In this document: piece after piece, positions 38,308-47,753 of the stretch
Numbering within the stretch: the first letter of the stretch is position 1
How the letters are laid out: the number at the start of each line of letters is the position of its first letter
Assembly (NCBI RefSeq): GCF_000025485.1
Contig: NC_013851.1
Location: 2,399,501 to 2,463,500, forward strand
DNA length: 64,000 nt
Direction: 5' to 3'
DNA from: Allochromatium vinosum DSM 180
GTDB lineage: Bacteria; Pseudomonadota; Gammaproteobacteria; Chromatiales; Chromatiaceae
Translations under genes and position numbers: made by a program
The notes under the pieces: model-generated
What the model was told of the DNA's origin: nothing
Databases searched by the model: none
Seen by the model: the letters and a program-made list of their open reading frames with translations, nothing else

Positions 38308-39510
38308 TCAAACCGGGTCGACTGGTGGCTGGGCGTTCAGGATGGCCGCGGCCTCATCGAGCGCGGCGGCGGCGGGTCGGGTGCGGGCCTGGAGGTGCGG
38401 CAGCCAGGCCTCGCCCCAATACAGAAAGCAGCTCGTCTCGGCTTCGAGGATCTGATGGCGCGCGCGGGCCAGCGCCTCGCCCGCGAACCGCTCGGCGTCC
38501 GGGCGGCTGCGGCAGAGCGACCAGTAGCGCTCGCTCAGACGGCGCACCTGATCGATGGCCTGGCGCTGGCTCTCCGAGCCGATCCAGGGCGCGAGATCCG
38601 CGTCCGTCGATGAACCGACGCTCCAGGAGCCGGTCTGCACCCGGGCATGGGCGATCGGACGCTGCCGGTCGAGATAGTCACTGAGTTTCACGGGGATGAT
38701 CGAGGTGTCGCCACCACGATACTGTTCCATGTAGGGCGCGAAGAAATGGCCGAAGAAGCCGGATGGCTCGTGGGTCTGTCTGAACCAGCCGCCGTTCTCG
38801 CCATCCGACCAGGTGGTGACGAGCCGCGCCGCGTCCGGACGCGGCGAGAGGGTGGCGCGCCAGGACAGCTCGTCGCGGAACCAGCGCGGATTCAGACCGC
38901 GCGCCTGGGCATTGGAGACGTCACGATCGCGCGGAACGATGGTCAGACAGGCCCCTTGGTGACAGGCGACATAGGGCCTGAAGATGTCGTTGATACCATC
39001 CTCGGGGCGCACGTGCACGCCGTCGACGATGGCATAGTCATAGCCGGCCTGGACCAGGGCCGGGATCATCTCCATCGAGAACGCCAGCTCGGGCGGCCAG
39101 AAGCCGCGTGGCGCACGCCCGAAGACCTCGCCGATGATGGCGCGGCCGCGTTGGAGCTGTTCGGTCCAGTCGGCGTGCGGGATCAGCGGAAAGATCGGGT
39201 GATAGTAGCCCAGACCGAGCAGCTCGATATTGTCGGCAGCACGGTAGCGTTCGAGCATCTCGGGGATGTCGACGATGTGACGGTAGCGCGCGACGACCTC
39301 GGGATCGAGCAACTGTTCCAGCAGCACGCCCGAAAAGCTCACATGCAGCCGCGCCACATCCGCGTACTGTTCGGCATAGCGCAGGGCACGCTCGTAACAG
39401 CGCAGGATCTGCTCGGCCTCCCAGGGATTGGCCTCGAACAGCAGGCGCAGATTGCCGGGGGGCTGATGCATATGCAGCCCGAGCGCGTGAAAGATCTGTG
39501 TTCGAGCCAT
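38308..39510 (-). CDS. Glycoside hydrolase family 57 protein
   Basis: The product has 400 residues, a bare catalytic barrel. It opens FHALGLHMHQPPGN, the GH57 motif 1. The likely nucleophile is Glu141 in GFWPPELAFSMEM, and TTWSDGENGGWF corresponds to the acid/base region. GH57 enzymes include amylases, 4-alpha-glucanotransferases and branching enzymes. With no glgB visible and glgX and glgA adjacent, a branching or glucan-remodelling role is plausible, but its length is below that of characterised GH57 branching enzymes. GGAGG just upstream supports the ATG at 39510. Confidence 0.85.
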   Translation of the reverse strand: MARTQIFHALGLHMHQPPGNLRLLFEANPWEAEQILRCYERALRYAEQYADVARLHVSFSGVLLEQLLDPEVVARYRHIVDIPEMLERYRAADNIELLGLGYYHPIFPLIPHADWTEQLQRGRAIIGEVFGRAPRGFWPPELAFSMEMIPALVQAGYDYAIVDGVHVRPEDGINDIFRPYVACHQGACLTIVPRDRDVSNAQARGLNPRWFRDELSWRATLSPRPDAARLVTTWSDGENGGWFRQTHEPSGFFGHFFAPYMEQYRGGDTSIIPVKLSDYLDRQRPIAHARVQTGSWSVGSSTDADLAPWIGSESQRQAIDQVRRLSERYWSLCRSRPDAERFAGEALARARHQILEAETSCFLYWGEAWLPHLQARTRPAAAALDEAAAILNAQPPVDPV

Positions 39511-39541
39511 GGATGCCTCCATCGCCTGACCGGCCTTCTCC

Positions 39542-41665
39542 TTAGTTGGGATTCGCGGCGGAACGACCCGGCTCCGGCCACCCTTCGAGCACCAGGATAC
39601 TCCTGGAGCGCACCAGTTGGCGCGCCTCGTCGACGGGGCATTGATCCGCGGGCGGCACGACATCCGTCGGCGAGGCGCGTGCCGTGTCCAGGGCCAGAGA
39701 CCAGCGCGCCGGGGCGATCTCGGGCAGCGCGAAGCGTAGCGCACGATCGCTCATGTTGATCATGACATGCAACAGCGCCTCGTCGGGACAGACCGGGGCG
39801 AGCGTGAAGGCCAGGATCTGGCTCTCGGGATCATCCCAGGGCGGAGCCTCGAGTTCCAGCCCGTGCCAGACCACGTCCGGGAGTGTGCCGCCCGGCAGCG
39901 GCTGACCGGCGAGGAAGTGACGATGGCGCAGACTGGGATGACGCTTGCGCAGCGCGATCAGTCCACGCACGAAGCGCAGCATGGCGGCGTTGCGCTCCAT
40001 CAGCGACCAGTCGAGCCAACTGGTCTCGTTGTCCTGACACCAGGCGTTGTTGTTGCCCCTCTGCGAGCGCAGCACCTCGTCGCCGGCCAGCAGCATGGGG
40101 ATGCCCTGACTCAGGAACAGCAGGGTGAGCAGGTTCTTGGCCTGACGGCGGCGCAGGGTCAGCACTTCGAGGTTCGGGGTCTCGCCCTCGGTGCCGCAGT
40201 TCCAGCTCAGATTGTCGTCGGTGCCGTCGCGGTTGCCCTCGTGATTGGCCAGATTGTGCTTGCGGTTGTAGGAGACCAGATCCCAGAGCGTGAAGCCGTC
40301 GTGACAGGTGACGAAGTTGATGCTGTTGATCGGTTTGCGCAGATTGGCCTCGTAGAGATCGCTGCTGCCCGAGATCCGGGTGGCGATCTCGGGCACCAGA
40401 CCGCGATCGCCGCGCACGAAGCGCCGAATCGTGTCGCGATAGCGTCCGTTCCATTCCATCCAGCGATAGCCGGGAAAGGTGCCGACCTGATAGAGCCCGG
40501 CGGCATCCCAGGCCTCGGCGATGATCTTGGTCGCCGCCAGGGTGTCGGAGAGCTCGATGCCCCAAAGTACCGGCGGGTTGGACAGGGGGCGTCCATCGCT
40601 GTCGCGTGCCATGGCGCTGGCCAGATCGAACCGGAAACCGTCGACGTGCATCTCGCGCACCCAGTATTCGAGCGCCTCGATGATGAAGTTGGTCACGAGC
40701 GGATGATTGGCGTTGACCGTGTTGCCGCAGCCGGTGAAGTCGAGATAGATCCCCTTGTCGATGGCGTCCAGACAGTAGAAGGTCTCGTTGCCGAAGCCCT
40801 TGAAGGTGAGCGTGGGGCCGCCCGCCCCGCCCTCGCTGGTGTGGTTGAAGACCACGTCGAGGATGACGCCGATCCCGGCGCGATGCAGCGCCTTGACCAT
40901 ATTGCGGAACTCGCGTCTGTGCGTGCCCCGTTCGGGGGTGACGCAGAAGCCCGGATGCGGCGAGAAGAAGCCGAAACTGCTGTAGCCCCAGAAGTTGCGC
41001 AGACCCGCCTTCCAGACCGCCTCGGGCACGTCCTGCTCGTCGAAGGCCATCACCGGCATCAGCTCGACATGCGTGATGCCGAGTTCCTTGAGATAGGGGA
41101 TCTTTCCGATCAGACCGAGAAAGGTGCCCGGATGGCGGACGCCCGAGCTGGGATGGCGGGTGAAGCCGCCGACGTGCAGCTCGTAGATGATCATCTGCTC
41201 GCTCGACAAACGGAGGGGTTCGTCGCCCTCCCAGTCGTACTCCTCGGCGAGCACGATGGCGCGCGGCGAGTCATGCGGCTTCACGCCCTGGCGCTGGCGT
41301 TGCCAGCGATCCCAACCGGCGACATTGACCGCGCGCGCCCAGGGATCGACCAGCTCGATGCTCGGATCGAAGCGCCAGCCGTGTCCGTGCGGATCGTTCG
41401 GTCCTTCCAGACGCCAGGTGTAATGGGTGCCCGGCGGCAGATCCTGGACCATCACATGCCAGGAGAAGAAGGTGTGATTGGTGCGCGAATCGAGCCGGAT
41501 GACCTGAAAGGGTTCAGGGCTGGCGGCGTCCTCGTAGAGCAGTAGTTCGGCCCCGGTGGCGTGCCGGCTGTAGACGGAGAAGTTGACGCCCGCATCCTCG
41601 ACCGTCGCGCCGGGCGGATAGCGTCGTCCCGACAGGACAGGATAGGGAGCGTTTGAGGCTGGCAT
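39542..41665 (-). CDS. glgX: Glycogen debranching enzyme
   Basis: The product has 707 residues and is a GH13 isoamylase-type enzyme. It has an N-terminal CBM48 domain (PPGATVEDAGVNFSVYS, PHGHGWRFDPSIEL). The barrel motifs are DVVFNHTSEG, DGFRFDLAS (nucleophile Asp), IAEAWD (acid/base Glu) and FVTCHDGFTLWD. It trims alpha-1,6 branches left by phosphorylase. It is the first gene of the glycogen operon. Confidence 0.95.
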   Translation of the reverse strand: MPASNAPYPVLSGRRYPPGATVEDAGVNFSVYSRHATGAELLLYEDAASPEPFQVIRLDSRTNHTFFSWHVMVQDLPPGTHYTWRLEGPNDPHGHGWRFDPSIELVDPWARAVNVAGWDRWQRQRQGVKPHDSPRAIVLAEEYDWEGDEPLRLSSEQMIIYELHVGGFTRHPSSGVRHPGTFLGLIGKIPYLKELGITHVELMPVMAFDEQDVPEAVWKAGLRNFWGYSSFGFFSPHPGFCVTPERGTHRREFRNMVKALHRAGIGVILDVVFNHTSEGGAGGPTLTFKGFGNETFYCLDAIDKGIYLDFTGCGNTVNANHPLVTNFIIEALEYWVREMHVDGFRFDLASAMARDSDGRPLSNPPVLWGIELSDTLAATKIIAEAWDAAGLYQVGTFPGYRWMEWNGRYRDTIRRFVRGDRGLVPEIATRISGSSDLYEANLRKPINSINFVTCHDGFTLWDLVSYNRKHNLANHEGNRDGTDDNLSWNCGTEGETPNLEVLTLRRRQAKNLLTLLFLSQGIPMLLAGDEVLRSQRGNNNAWCQDNETSWLDWSLMERNAAMLRFVRGLIALRKRHPSLRHRHFLAGQPLPGGTLPDVVWHGLELEAPPWDDPESQILAFTLAPVCPDEALLHVMINMSDRALRFALPEIAPARWSLALDTARASPTDVVPPADQCPVDEARQLVRSRSILVLEGWPEPGRSAANPN

Positions 41666-41906
41666 GAAGGCGGCGCTTTCCTGAGATGTCTATCCGCGCG
41701 ATCCAGAGTCGAATAGAAAAGATAAACAAAATGTTTCAGGATCGCTGGGACTCCTGAGCGGACTCGTTTTCGGCGACGACTGATGAACCGGGGGTTCGCC
41801 ACGGATGATCAACGCCAGGATGGATCGAATTCAGTCGATGAGACGCCGGGAATCATAACATGCCGGCTTTGCGTACCGTCGGTCGGATGACCGACTGCCC
41901 CGGCGA
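41666..41906. other. 241-base gap upstream of glgX
   Basis: It lies between two minus-strand genes. A 7-bp hairpin, GTCGGTC (41878-41884) with GACCGAC (41889-41895), follows the MFS stop and may end its transcript. AT-rich sequence near 41710-41735 probably holds the glycogen operon promoter, but no clear hexamers can be assigned. Confidence 0.45.
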
Positions 41907-43049
41907 TCAATGACGGTAGAGCGCGCCGCTCATCCAGCGCCAGGCAACGAACCATGCCACTGTCGACGCGATGGCGCCGATTCCGAAGGTGATGGCCGGA
42001 CCCGCATCGGCCCACAGCAGACCGCCGATCAGACTCCCGGCCGCCCCGCCGGCACCGAAGCTCAGACTGTTGTAAAGCGCCTGACCGCGCCCCTGGGTGC
42101 GCCCGGGAAACACATGATGGACCAGATGAATCGCCGAGGCATGGAAGGTGCCGAAGGTCGCGGCATGGAGCCATTGCGCGGCGAACATCACGACCGGCTG
42201 GTCGACGAAGACCCCGATCAGAATCCAGCGCACGCCACCCAGCGCCAGACTCCAGAGCAGGACACGCCGCGCGCCGAAACGCTCCAGCAGGCGATGCATG
42301 ATCAGAAAGATCAGCACCTCGGCGATGACGCCCAGCGCCCACAGCCAACCGACCGCCGTGCTCGAATAACCGGCCGCCTCCAGATGGATGGAATAGAAGG
42401 CATAGTAGATGCCGTGACTCAGCTGCATCAGGAAGCAGGCGCCGAAGAAGGCCAGCACGCTCGGTTGAAGCAACAGCGCGCGCAGCGACACGGCAGACGG
42501 CGTGGCCTGGCCGGGTGCGCTGTCCGGTACCACAAAGGTCGCCAGACAGATCCCGACCGTCAAGAGCAGCACCCACACCGGCACCTGAGCCAGCGAGCCG
42601 TGTTCCAGCGCCAGCCCCAGCGCCACCACCACCAGCACGAACCCCACCGACCCCCAGACGCGCACCAGGGCATAGCGGGTCGGGCGCTCGCGCAGATGGT
42701 TGAAGGTCAGCGCCTCCATCTGCGGCAGCGAGGCGTTCCAGAAGAAGCTGAACAGCAACAGGGTCAGGGCCATGCCCCAGAAGCCGTCCGTGACAGAGAG
42801 GGTCGCAAAGCCCAGCACGGCGAGTACTGAGCCGAGTCGCACCACCTGCATGCGTCGCCCGGTGTGATCGACGATGTGCCCCCAGACCACGGGGGCCACG
42901 ATCTTGGTTCCTGTGAGGATCGCCATCAGCACCCCGATGGCGAGCGGCTCGAATCCGGCGTCCTGGAGATAGAGCCCCCAATAGGGCACGAGCGCCCCGA
43001 GCGAGGCGAAATAGAACAGGTAATAGCTCGACAGACGCCAGTACGGCAT
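41907..43049 (-). CDS. MFS transporter, HcaT/LacY-like subgroup
   Basis: The product has 380 residues with about 12 hydrophobic helices. The first helix (YYLFYFASLGALVPYWGLYLQ) and the loop HIVDHTGRRMQ are typical of the MFS_1-like group that includes the phenylpropionate transporter HcaT. A second such loop, MHRLLERFGARRVL, marks the C-terminal half. The substrate cannot be predicted. It lies 81 bases after aroC. Confidence 0.88.
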   Translation of the reverse strand: MPYWRLSSYYLFYFASLGALVPYWGLYLQDAGFEPLAIGVLMAILTGTKIVAPVVWGHIVDHTGRRMQVVRLGSVLAVLGFATLSVTDGFWGMALTLLLFSFFWNASLPQMEALTFNHLRERPTRYALVRVWGSVGFVLVVVALGLALEHGSLAQVPVWVLLLTVGICLATFVVPDSAPGQATPSAVSLRALLLQPSVLAFFGACFLMQLSHGIYYAFYSIHLEAAGYSSTAVGWLWALGVIAEVLIFLIMHRLLERFGARRVLLWSLALGGVRWILIGVFVDQPVVMFAAQWLHAATFGTFHASAIHLVHHVFPGRTQGRGQALYNSLSFGAGGAAGSLIGGLLWADAGPAITFGIGAIASTVAWFVAWRWMSGALYRH

Positions 43050-43130
43050 GGGGCGGCTCGCTGGATGAAGCGCGACCGACCCCGCCTCCCGAACCGGATC
43101 GGTCCGAGTCGGCGGGGCCAGGAAGCCGGA

Positions 43131-44240
43131 TCAGGAGTTGGGACGCGGCTCGGCCGGAATCGCCGGGATCGGCGGCACGACCTCAGCGTTCTGTGCGCGA
43201 TGACGCAGGGTGTGATCCATGAGCACCAGCGCCAGCATGGCCTCGGCGATAGGCGTGGCGCGGATGCCGACACAGGGATCGTGACGCCCCGTGGTGACGA
43301 CCTCGACCGCCGCGCCATGCCGGTCGATGCTCCGGCCCGGTAGCCGGATGCTGGAGGTCGGCTTGAGCGCGATGCGGGCGATGATGTCCTGCCCCGTGGA
43401 GATGCCGCCGAGGATGCCGCCGGCATTGTTGGTCAGGAAACCCTCGGGGGTCATGGGGTCGCGGTGTTCCGTGCCCTTTTGCTCGATACAGGCGAAACCG
43501 GCGCCGATCTCCACGCCCTTAACGGCGTTGATGCTCATGAGCGCATGGGCGATGTCGGCGTCGAGCCGGTCGAAGATGGGTTCGCCAAGCCCGGTCGGCA
43601 CGCCCGAGGCGACCACGGTCACGGCCGCGCCGATCGAGTCGCCCGATTTGCGCAGGGCGTCCATGTAGGCTTCCAGCTCCGGCACCGTCTCGGCACAGGG
43701 CCAGAAGAAGGGATTGTGCTCGACCTGCTCCCAATCGAAACCGCGCGGACGCCAGGGACCGAGCTGGGAGAGATAACCGCGAAGACGGATGCCGAGCCGT
43801 TCGGCCAGATACTTCTTGGCGATGGCTCCGGCGGCGACCCGGATCGCGGTCTCGCGCGCCGAGGAACGCCCGCCGCCGCGATAGTCGCGCACGCCGTATT
43901 TCTGCTCGTAGCTGTAGTCAGCGTGTCCCGGACGATAGCGTTCGGCGATCTCGGAATAGTCGTGCGAGCGCTGGTCCTCGTTGTGGATCAGGAGTCCGAT
44001 CGGGGTGCCCGTGGTGCGGCCCTCGAAGATGCCGGAGAGGATCTCGACCCGATCGGACTCGCGCCGCTGGGTGGTGTGGCGCGACTGTCCCGGCTTGCGC
44101 CGGTCGAGATCGTGCTGTAGATCCGCCGCCGTCAGCTCCAGACCGGGCGGACAACCGTCGACGATGCCGCCGAGCGCCGGACCATGACTCTCACCGAAGG
44201 TGGTGACGACGAAGTTGCGACCGAAGCTGTTACCCGACAT
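43131..44240 (-). CDS. aroC: Chorismate synthase
   Basis: The product has 369 residues. Signatures are [36 protein letters not shown] and [19 protein letters not shown], the flavin and EPSP sites. The C-terminal [17 protein letters not shown] and [10 protein letters not shown] complete the fold. It makes chorismate for aromatic amino acids. It begins 2 bases after the tolC-type gene stop on the same strand. Confidence 0.97.
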   Translation of the reverse strand: MSGNSFGRNFVVTTFGESHGPALGGIVDGCPPGLELTAADLQHDLDRRKPGQSRHTTQRRESDRVEILSGIFEGRTTGTPIGLLIHNEDQRSHDYSEIAERYRPGHADYSYEQKYGVRDYRGGGRSSARETAIRVAAGAIAKKYLAERLGIRLRGYLSQLGPWRPRGFDWEQVEHNPFFWPCAETVPELEAYMDALRKSGDSIGAAVTVVASGVPTGLGEPIFDRLDADIAHALMSINAVKGVEIGAGFACIEQKGTEHRDPMTPEGFLTNNAGGILGGISTGQDIIARIALKPTSSIRLPGRSIDRHGAAVEVVTTGRHDPCVGIRATPIAEAMLALVLMDHTLRHRAQNAEVVPPIPAIPAEPRPNS

Positions 44241-44242
44241 GG

Positions 44243-45586
44243 TCAGTAGGCCGGCGGCGGAACGGTGTCATCGGGATTCAGCCAGGCGTTGCCCTTGGCC
44301 AGCACATCACGGCTCAGGGTGCTGGTGGCCTGATGGAGCTTGATGCCGTTGATGATGTAATCGTAGCGGGCGCTCATGTAGTCGAACTCGGCCTGGAACA
44401 GATTACGCTGGGCGTTGAGTACGTCGACCTGGGTGCGGGTGCCGACCTCGAGTCCGGCCTGGGTCGATTCGAGCGCCGAACGGGCCGAGACGATGGCCGC
44501 CTGGCGCGCCTTGACGTCCTCGATGCTGGAGAGGATGCCGCGGAAGGCGTCCTTGGCCTGCTGATCGACCTGACGCCGCACCTGGTCGAGCCGGTCCTGG
44601 GCGGCGCGGTACTTGTAACCGGCCTCGCGGGTCTTGGAGGTCACGGCACCGCCCTGGAAGATCGGGACGTTCAGCGACAGCCCAACGAATCCGGTCTCCG
44701 AGTCAGTGCCGTTGTACTGGGCATCCGAGCGTGAGACATCATAGCCGGCCTGCAAGTCGAGCTTGGGCAAATGGCCCGAGCGCTCGATCTCGATGGTGGC
44801 CTTGGCGGCGTTGACCGACTCGATCGACGCCAGGATGCCGTAGTTGGAGCGGATGGCCGTGCCGGCCCAGGCCTGGAGGTCGTTCGGCTCGGGTGGCGAC
44901 AGCGGCAGTTTTTCACCGAGACGCGCCAGCGGCACGCTGATCGGCCCGACGATGGTGCGCAACGCCTCCCAGGCATTGCCGAGCAGGTTCTTGGCGCTGA
45001 TGAGGTCGGCGCGCGACTTATCGTAGGCGGCCTGACTCTCGTTGACGTCGGTGATGGCCACCAGACCGACCTCGAAACGCTGCTTGGATTGCTCCAGCTG
45101 GCGTTCATCGGCACGCACCAGAGCCTCGCGCACAGTCACGGCATCGGCCGCGCGCAGCACGTCGAAATAAGCCTCGGTGGTCTTGACCATGAGCGCGATC
45201 TGGGCGTTGCGATACTCGGCCTCGGCCTGGGCGATGACGTTGTCGGCCTGCTGGAGCGTCATCCAGTTGGCCCGGTTGTAGAGGCTCTGCTTGACGACGG
45301 CCTGAATCTGCTGGGTATCGTAACGATCACTGCGATCGCCGATCGATCCGCCGCGCGAATCGAGATCGTAGAAGTTGGCATCGCCCTGGAGACTGAGGCT
45401 CGGCAGGAGCAGCGAGCGCGCCTGGGGCTTGACCTCGCGCGTGGCAAACAGCGTCTGTTCGGCCTCGCGCAGCGAGGGGTCGCTCACCACAGCCATGTCG
45501 TAGATCTGAAGCAGATCCTCCGCCAGCGATGGCAGTGGCGATCCAGCCAACGACAAGGCGATCAGGGCCGGAAGAATTCTCCTCAT
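44243..45586 (-). CDS. tolC: TolC-family outer membrane efflux protein
   Basis: The product has 447 residues with a signal peptide ending near SLAED (about 23). The two halves repeat the TolC helical hairpin: [28 protein letters not shown] and [33 protein letters not shown]. The strands [15 protein letters not shown] and [13 protein letters not shown] belong to the outer-membrane barrel. It forms the exit duct for efflux or type I secretion. No inner-membrane partner lies next to it, as for tolC in many gammaproteobacteria. Confidence 0.93.
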   Translation of the reverse strand: MRRILPALIALSLAGSPLPSLAEDLLQIYDMAVVSDPSLREAEQTLFATREVKPQARSLLLPSLSLQGDANFYDLDSRGGSIGDRSDRYDTQQIQAVVKQSLYNRANWMTLQQADNVIAQAEAEYRNAQIALMVKTTEAYFDVLRAADAVTVREALVRADERQLEQSKQRFEVGLVAITDVNESQAAYDKSRADLISAKNLLGNAWEALRTIVGPISVPLARLGEKLPLSPPEPNDLQAWAGTAIRSNYGILASIESVNAAKATIEIERSGHLPKLDLQAGYDVSRSDAQYNGTDSETGFVGLSLNVPIFQGGAVTSKTREAGYKYRAAQDRLDQVRRQVDQQAKDAFRGILSSIEDVKARQAAIVSARSALESTQAGLEVGTRTQVDVLNAQRNLFQAEFDYMSARYDYIINGIKLHQATSTLSRDVLAKGNAWLNPDDTVPPPAY

Positions 45587-45684
45587 GCTGGGTTTCCTTG
45601 CGAACGGGCCGGATGGCCGAGAGATGGAGTCAAGGCGGCAGTATAGGCGACAAGCGGGCTCGGTCTCAATCGACCCGATCGCGC

Positions 45685-46635
45685 TCAGCTCCCCCACAGG
45701 ATATGGTCGACATACTGTTTGATCCTGCGATGGCCGGGCGTGTCGATGGTCGTGAACTGGAGATTGGTCCGGAACTGATCCCGGTTCGACTGCGAGCGCA
45801 GGACACGCGCATAGACCTCGACCTGGGCATCCAGACCGAACTCGGGAGCGAGCGACATCAGAACCTCGGAATACGGCGGCAGCGCCACCGGCAGATCCAC
45901 GCACAGCCCGAAGTATCCCATGTCGTGGATCTGCCCGACGAAGCGCTCGGGCAGGATGCGCTTGTCCTCGACGCGCTGGAAGACGGCCGGGAAATCGACC
46001 AGGATGCGCGGCGTCTTGCGAATCTCGATGGTCGGCACGCGCAGCAGTCGCGGCTCCTTGACGGCCTTGAGCTCGTAGAGCATCACGGGTTTGGAACGGC
46101 CCTTGACCTGGACCTCGTTGACGCTGCCGACCTGGATGGCGTTGCCGGCGGCGCGAAAGGCCGCCTCACTCAGCAGGATCTGACCACGCAGGGCATAGCC
46201 CTCGATGCGCGAGGCCAGATTGACGGGGTTGCCGATGACCGTGTATTCGTTGTAGACGTCCGATCCGAAGCATCCGGCCATGACGTCGCCCGTGCTCAGG
46301 GCGATGCCGGCATAGAGACGCGGCTCGCCGCGTGCCTCACTCTGACGGTTCAGGTCGATCATGCCCAGCTGCATCTCGACGGCACAGTTCAGCGCGCGGA
46401 CCAGATCGTCGGGACGGCGCGTCGGCACGCCGAAGACGGCCATGACCGCATCCCCCATGAACTTGTCGACCAGACCGCCATGGCGATCGACGATCCTGGC
46501 CATGAGCCCGAAGAAACGATCGAGCAGGTCGACCATCAGCGTCGGCGGCACCGAATCCATCAAGGCGGAGAAGCCGCGCAGGTCGGCGATGAGGATGGTG
46601 GCCTGGGTACCGACGACTGGATGGGATTTGCGCAT
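45685..46635 (-). CDS. Class III nucleotide cyclase fused to a PilZ domain
   Basis: The product has 316 residues. The cyclase domain (about 11-190) has both metal Asp residues (Asp18 in IADLRGFS, Asp62 in KFMGDAVMAVFG) and the adenine-specifying Lys58/Thr132 pair. Asn139 and Arg143 (VNLASR) are present, so it should make cAMP. The C-terminal part (about 205-310) looks PilZ-like, with RKTPR at 206-210 and DMGYFGL at 238-244. There the Ser of DxSxxG is Gly, so c-di-GMP binding is uncertain. The combination suggests one second messenger controlling another. It stands alone upstream of the tolC gene. Confidence 0.85.
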   Translation of the reverse strand: MRKSHPVVGTQATILIADLRGFSALMDSVPPTLMVDLLDRFFGLMARIVDRHGGLVDKFMGDAVMAVFGVPTRRPDDLVRALNCAVEMQLGMIDLNRQSEARGEPRLYAGIALSTGDVMAGCFGSDVYNEYTVIGNPVNLASRIEGYALRGQILLSEAAFRAAGNAIQVGSVNEVQVKGRSKPVMLYELKAVKEPRLLRVPTIEIRKTPRILVDFPAVFQRVEDKRILPERFVGQIHDMGYFGLCVDLPVALPPYSEVLMSLAPEFGLDAQVEVYARVLRSQSNRDQFRTNLQFTTIDTPGHRRIKQYVDHILWGS

Positions 46636-46735
46636 GGTCGAAATCCATAATTGACGATTTTCATGGGTTTTGCGGGGCGCTCGGTTCATGCTTGGCGCTC
46701 GATCCCTCGACCGCCGCCCAAGAGAATAGCCACCC

Positions 46736-47152
46736 ATGGACCGTTTTACACGTACCTATAGTTTGCTGCTCGGTGCCGTACTGATCGCCGCCCTCTTCTT
46801 CTGGGCCAAATCGACCTGGAAACCCGAGGTCTGGAACCTGGACGAGGTCTTGACCTCGGATGCCCAGCTCGCCGGCTACCCCTATCAATTCCGTCTGCGC
46901 GCGTTCCATGACGGCGTGGCCGTGATCTCGACACCGCGCTCACCCGAGTTCCCCGCCTACAGCTTCCTCCAGGTCATCCATCCCAAGCTCGCCGGCAAGG
47001 CCCAGGACGACCCGGAAATGATCGCGGCCCAGCAGGATCTCATCGATCACCAGAAACGCGCCATGGGGCTGATGCTGGCCCAGCCGGGCGTGAAGAGCGT
47101 CGACTGGGAACTCGATGTCCAGTGGCTGGCCGATCATGGCATTCATCGCTGA
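46736..47152 (+). CDS. Single-pass membrane protein of unknown function
   Basis: The product has 138 residues. Residues about 8-24 (YSLLLGAVLIAALFFWA) form a signal anchor. The rest is probably periplasmic and alternates strands and helices (AGYPYQFRLRAFHDGVAVISTPRS). No family is recognised. It lies 100 bases from the divergent cyclase gene and 93 bases before the DUF454 gene. Confidence 0.72.
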   Translation: MDRFTRTYSLLLGAVLIAALFFWAKSTWKPEVWNLDEVLTSDAQLAGYPYQFRLRAFHDGVAVISTPRSPEFPAYSFLQVIHPKLAGKAQDDPEMIAAQQDLIDHQKRAMGLMLAQPGVKSVDWELDVQWLADHGIHR

Positions 47153-47211
47153 GGCGTCGTTGCGCGCGGGAGACCGCCTGCGGGACAGGGGAATTCTTGA
47201 CCGAAACGGAC

Positions 47212-47217
47212 TATAAT
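47212..47217 (+). promoter_or_regulatory. Consensus -10 element upstream of the DUF454 gene
   Basis: TATAAT lies 28 bases before the ATG at 47246, followed by a good GGAGGG ribosome-binding site (47234-47239). The nearby TTGACC is only 9 bases upstream, too close to be its -35 element. Confidence 0.45.
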
Positions 47218-47245
47218 CGCGCCCCCGAACAGCGGAGGGCCGACC

Positions 47246-47746
47246 ATGGGAACCAGCAATCACGACCAGACGGCGAGCACCGCGCCGGGCGCAGACCGCC
47301 GTCATCATCTCTACAATGTCCTGGCCTGGATCTGCTTCGGACTCGGATTCGTCGGCATGGTGGTTCCCCTGATGCCGACGACGGTGTTCTGGATCTGTGC
47401 CACCTGGCTGTGGCTGCGTAGCCGGCCGCACCGCGTCCGCTTCCTGGTCGAGCATCCGCGCTTCGGCGAATCCATTCGCCGCTTCCTAGATCACGGCGAG
47501 ATCTGCCGCACCGGCAAGACCGCCGCCGCCGTCGGCATGGCCGGCAGTCTGGTGATCTGGATCGCGCTCGCCGCCCCGAGCTGGCCGATCATCCTGCTGG
47601 TCGGCGGTATCCTGGCCCTGGTCGCACTCTGGATCCTCACCCGCCCCGAAGGGCCGCGCCGCACATCCACACCACCCCCGATGGCCGTCACCCTGGACGC
47701 CAGCGCCTGGGCGCGCGCCAAGCCGCCCGCCAATCCACCTGGATGA
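47246..47746 (+). CDS. DUF454 (YbaN-like) membrane protein
   Basis: The product has 166 residues. Helices at about 22-52 and 95-130 enclose the family motif: LGFVGMVVPLMPTTVFWICATWLW, then LVEHPRFGESIRRFLDHGEI. This is the inner-membrane YbaN group, with no firm function. The C-terminal tail is Pro-rich and probably disordered. The stop is 7 bases before the CbiX-type gene. Confidence 0.88.
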   Translation: MGTSNHDQTASTAPGADRRHHLYNVLAWICFGLGFVGMVVPLMPTTVFWICATWLWLRSRPHRVRFLVEHPRFGESIRRFLDHGEICRTGKTAAAVGMAGSLVIWIALAAPSWPIILLVGGILALVALWILTRPEGPRRTSTPPPMAVTLDASAWARAKPPANPPG

Positions 47747-47753
47747 GCCGATC

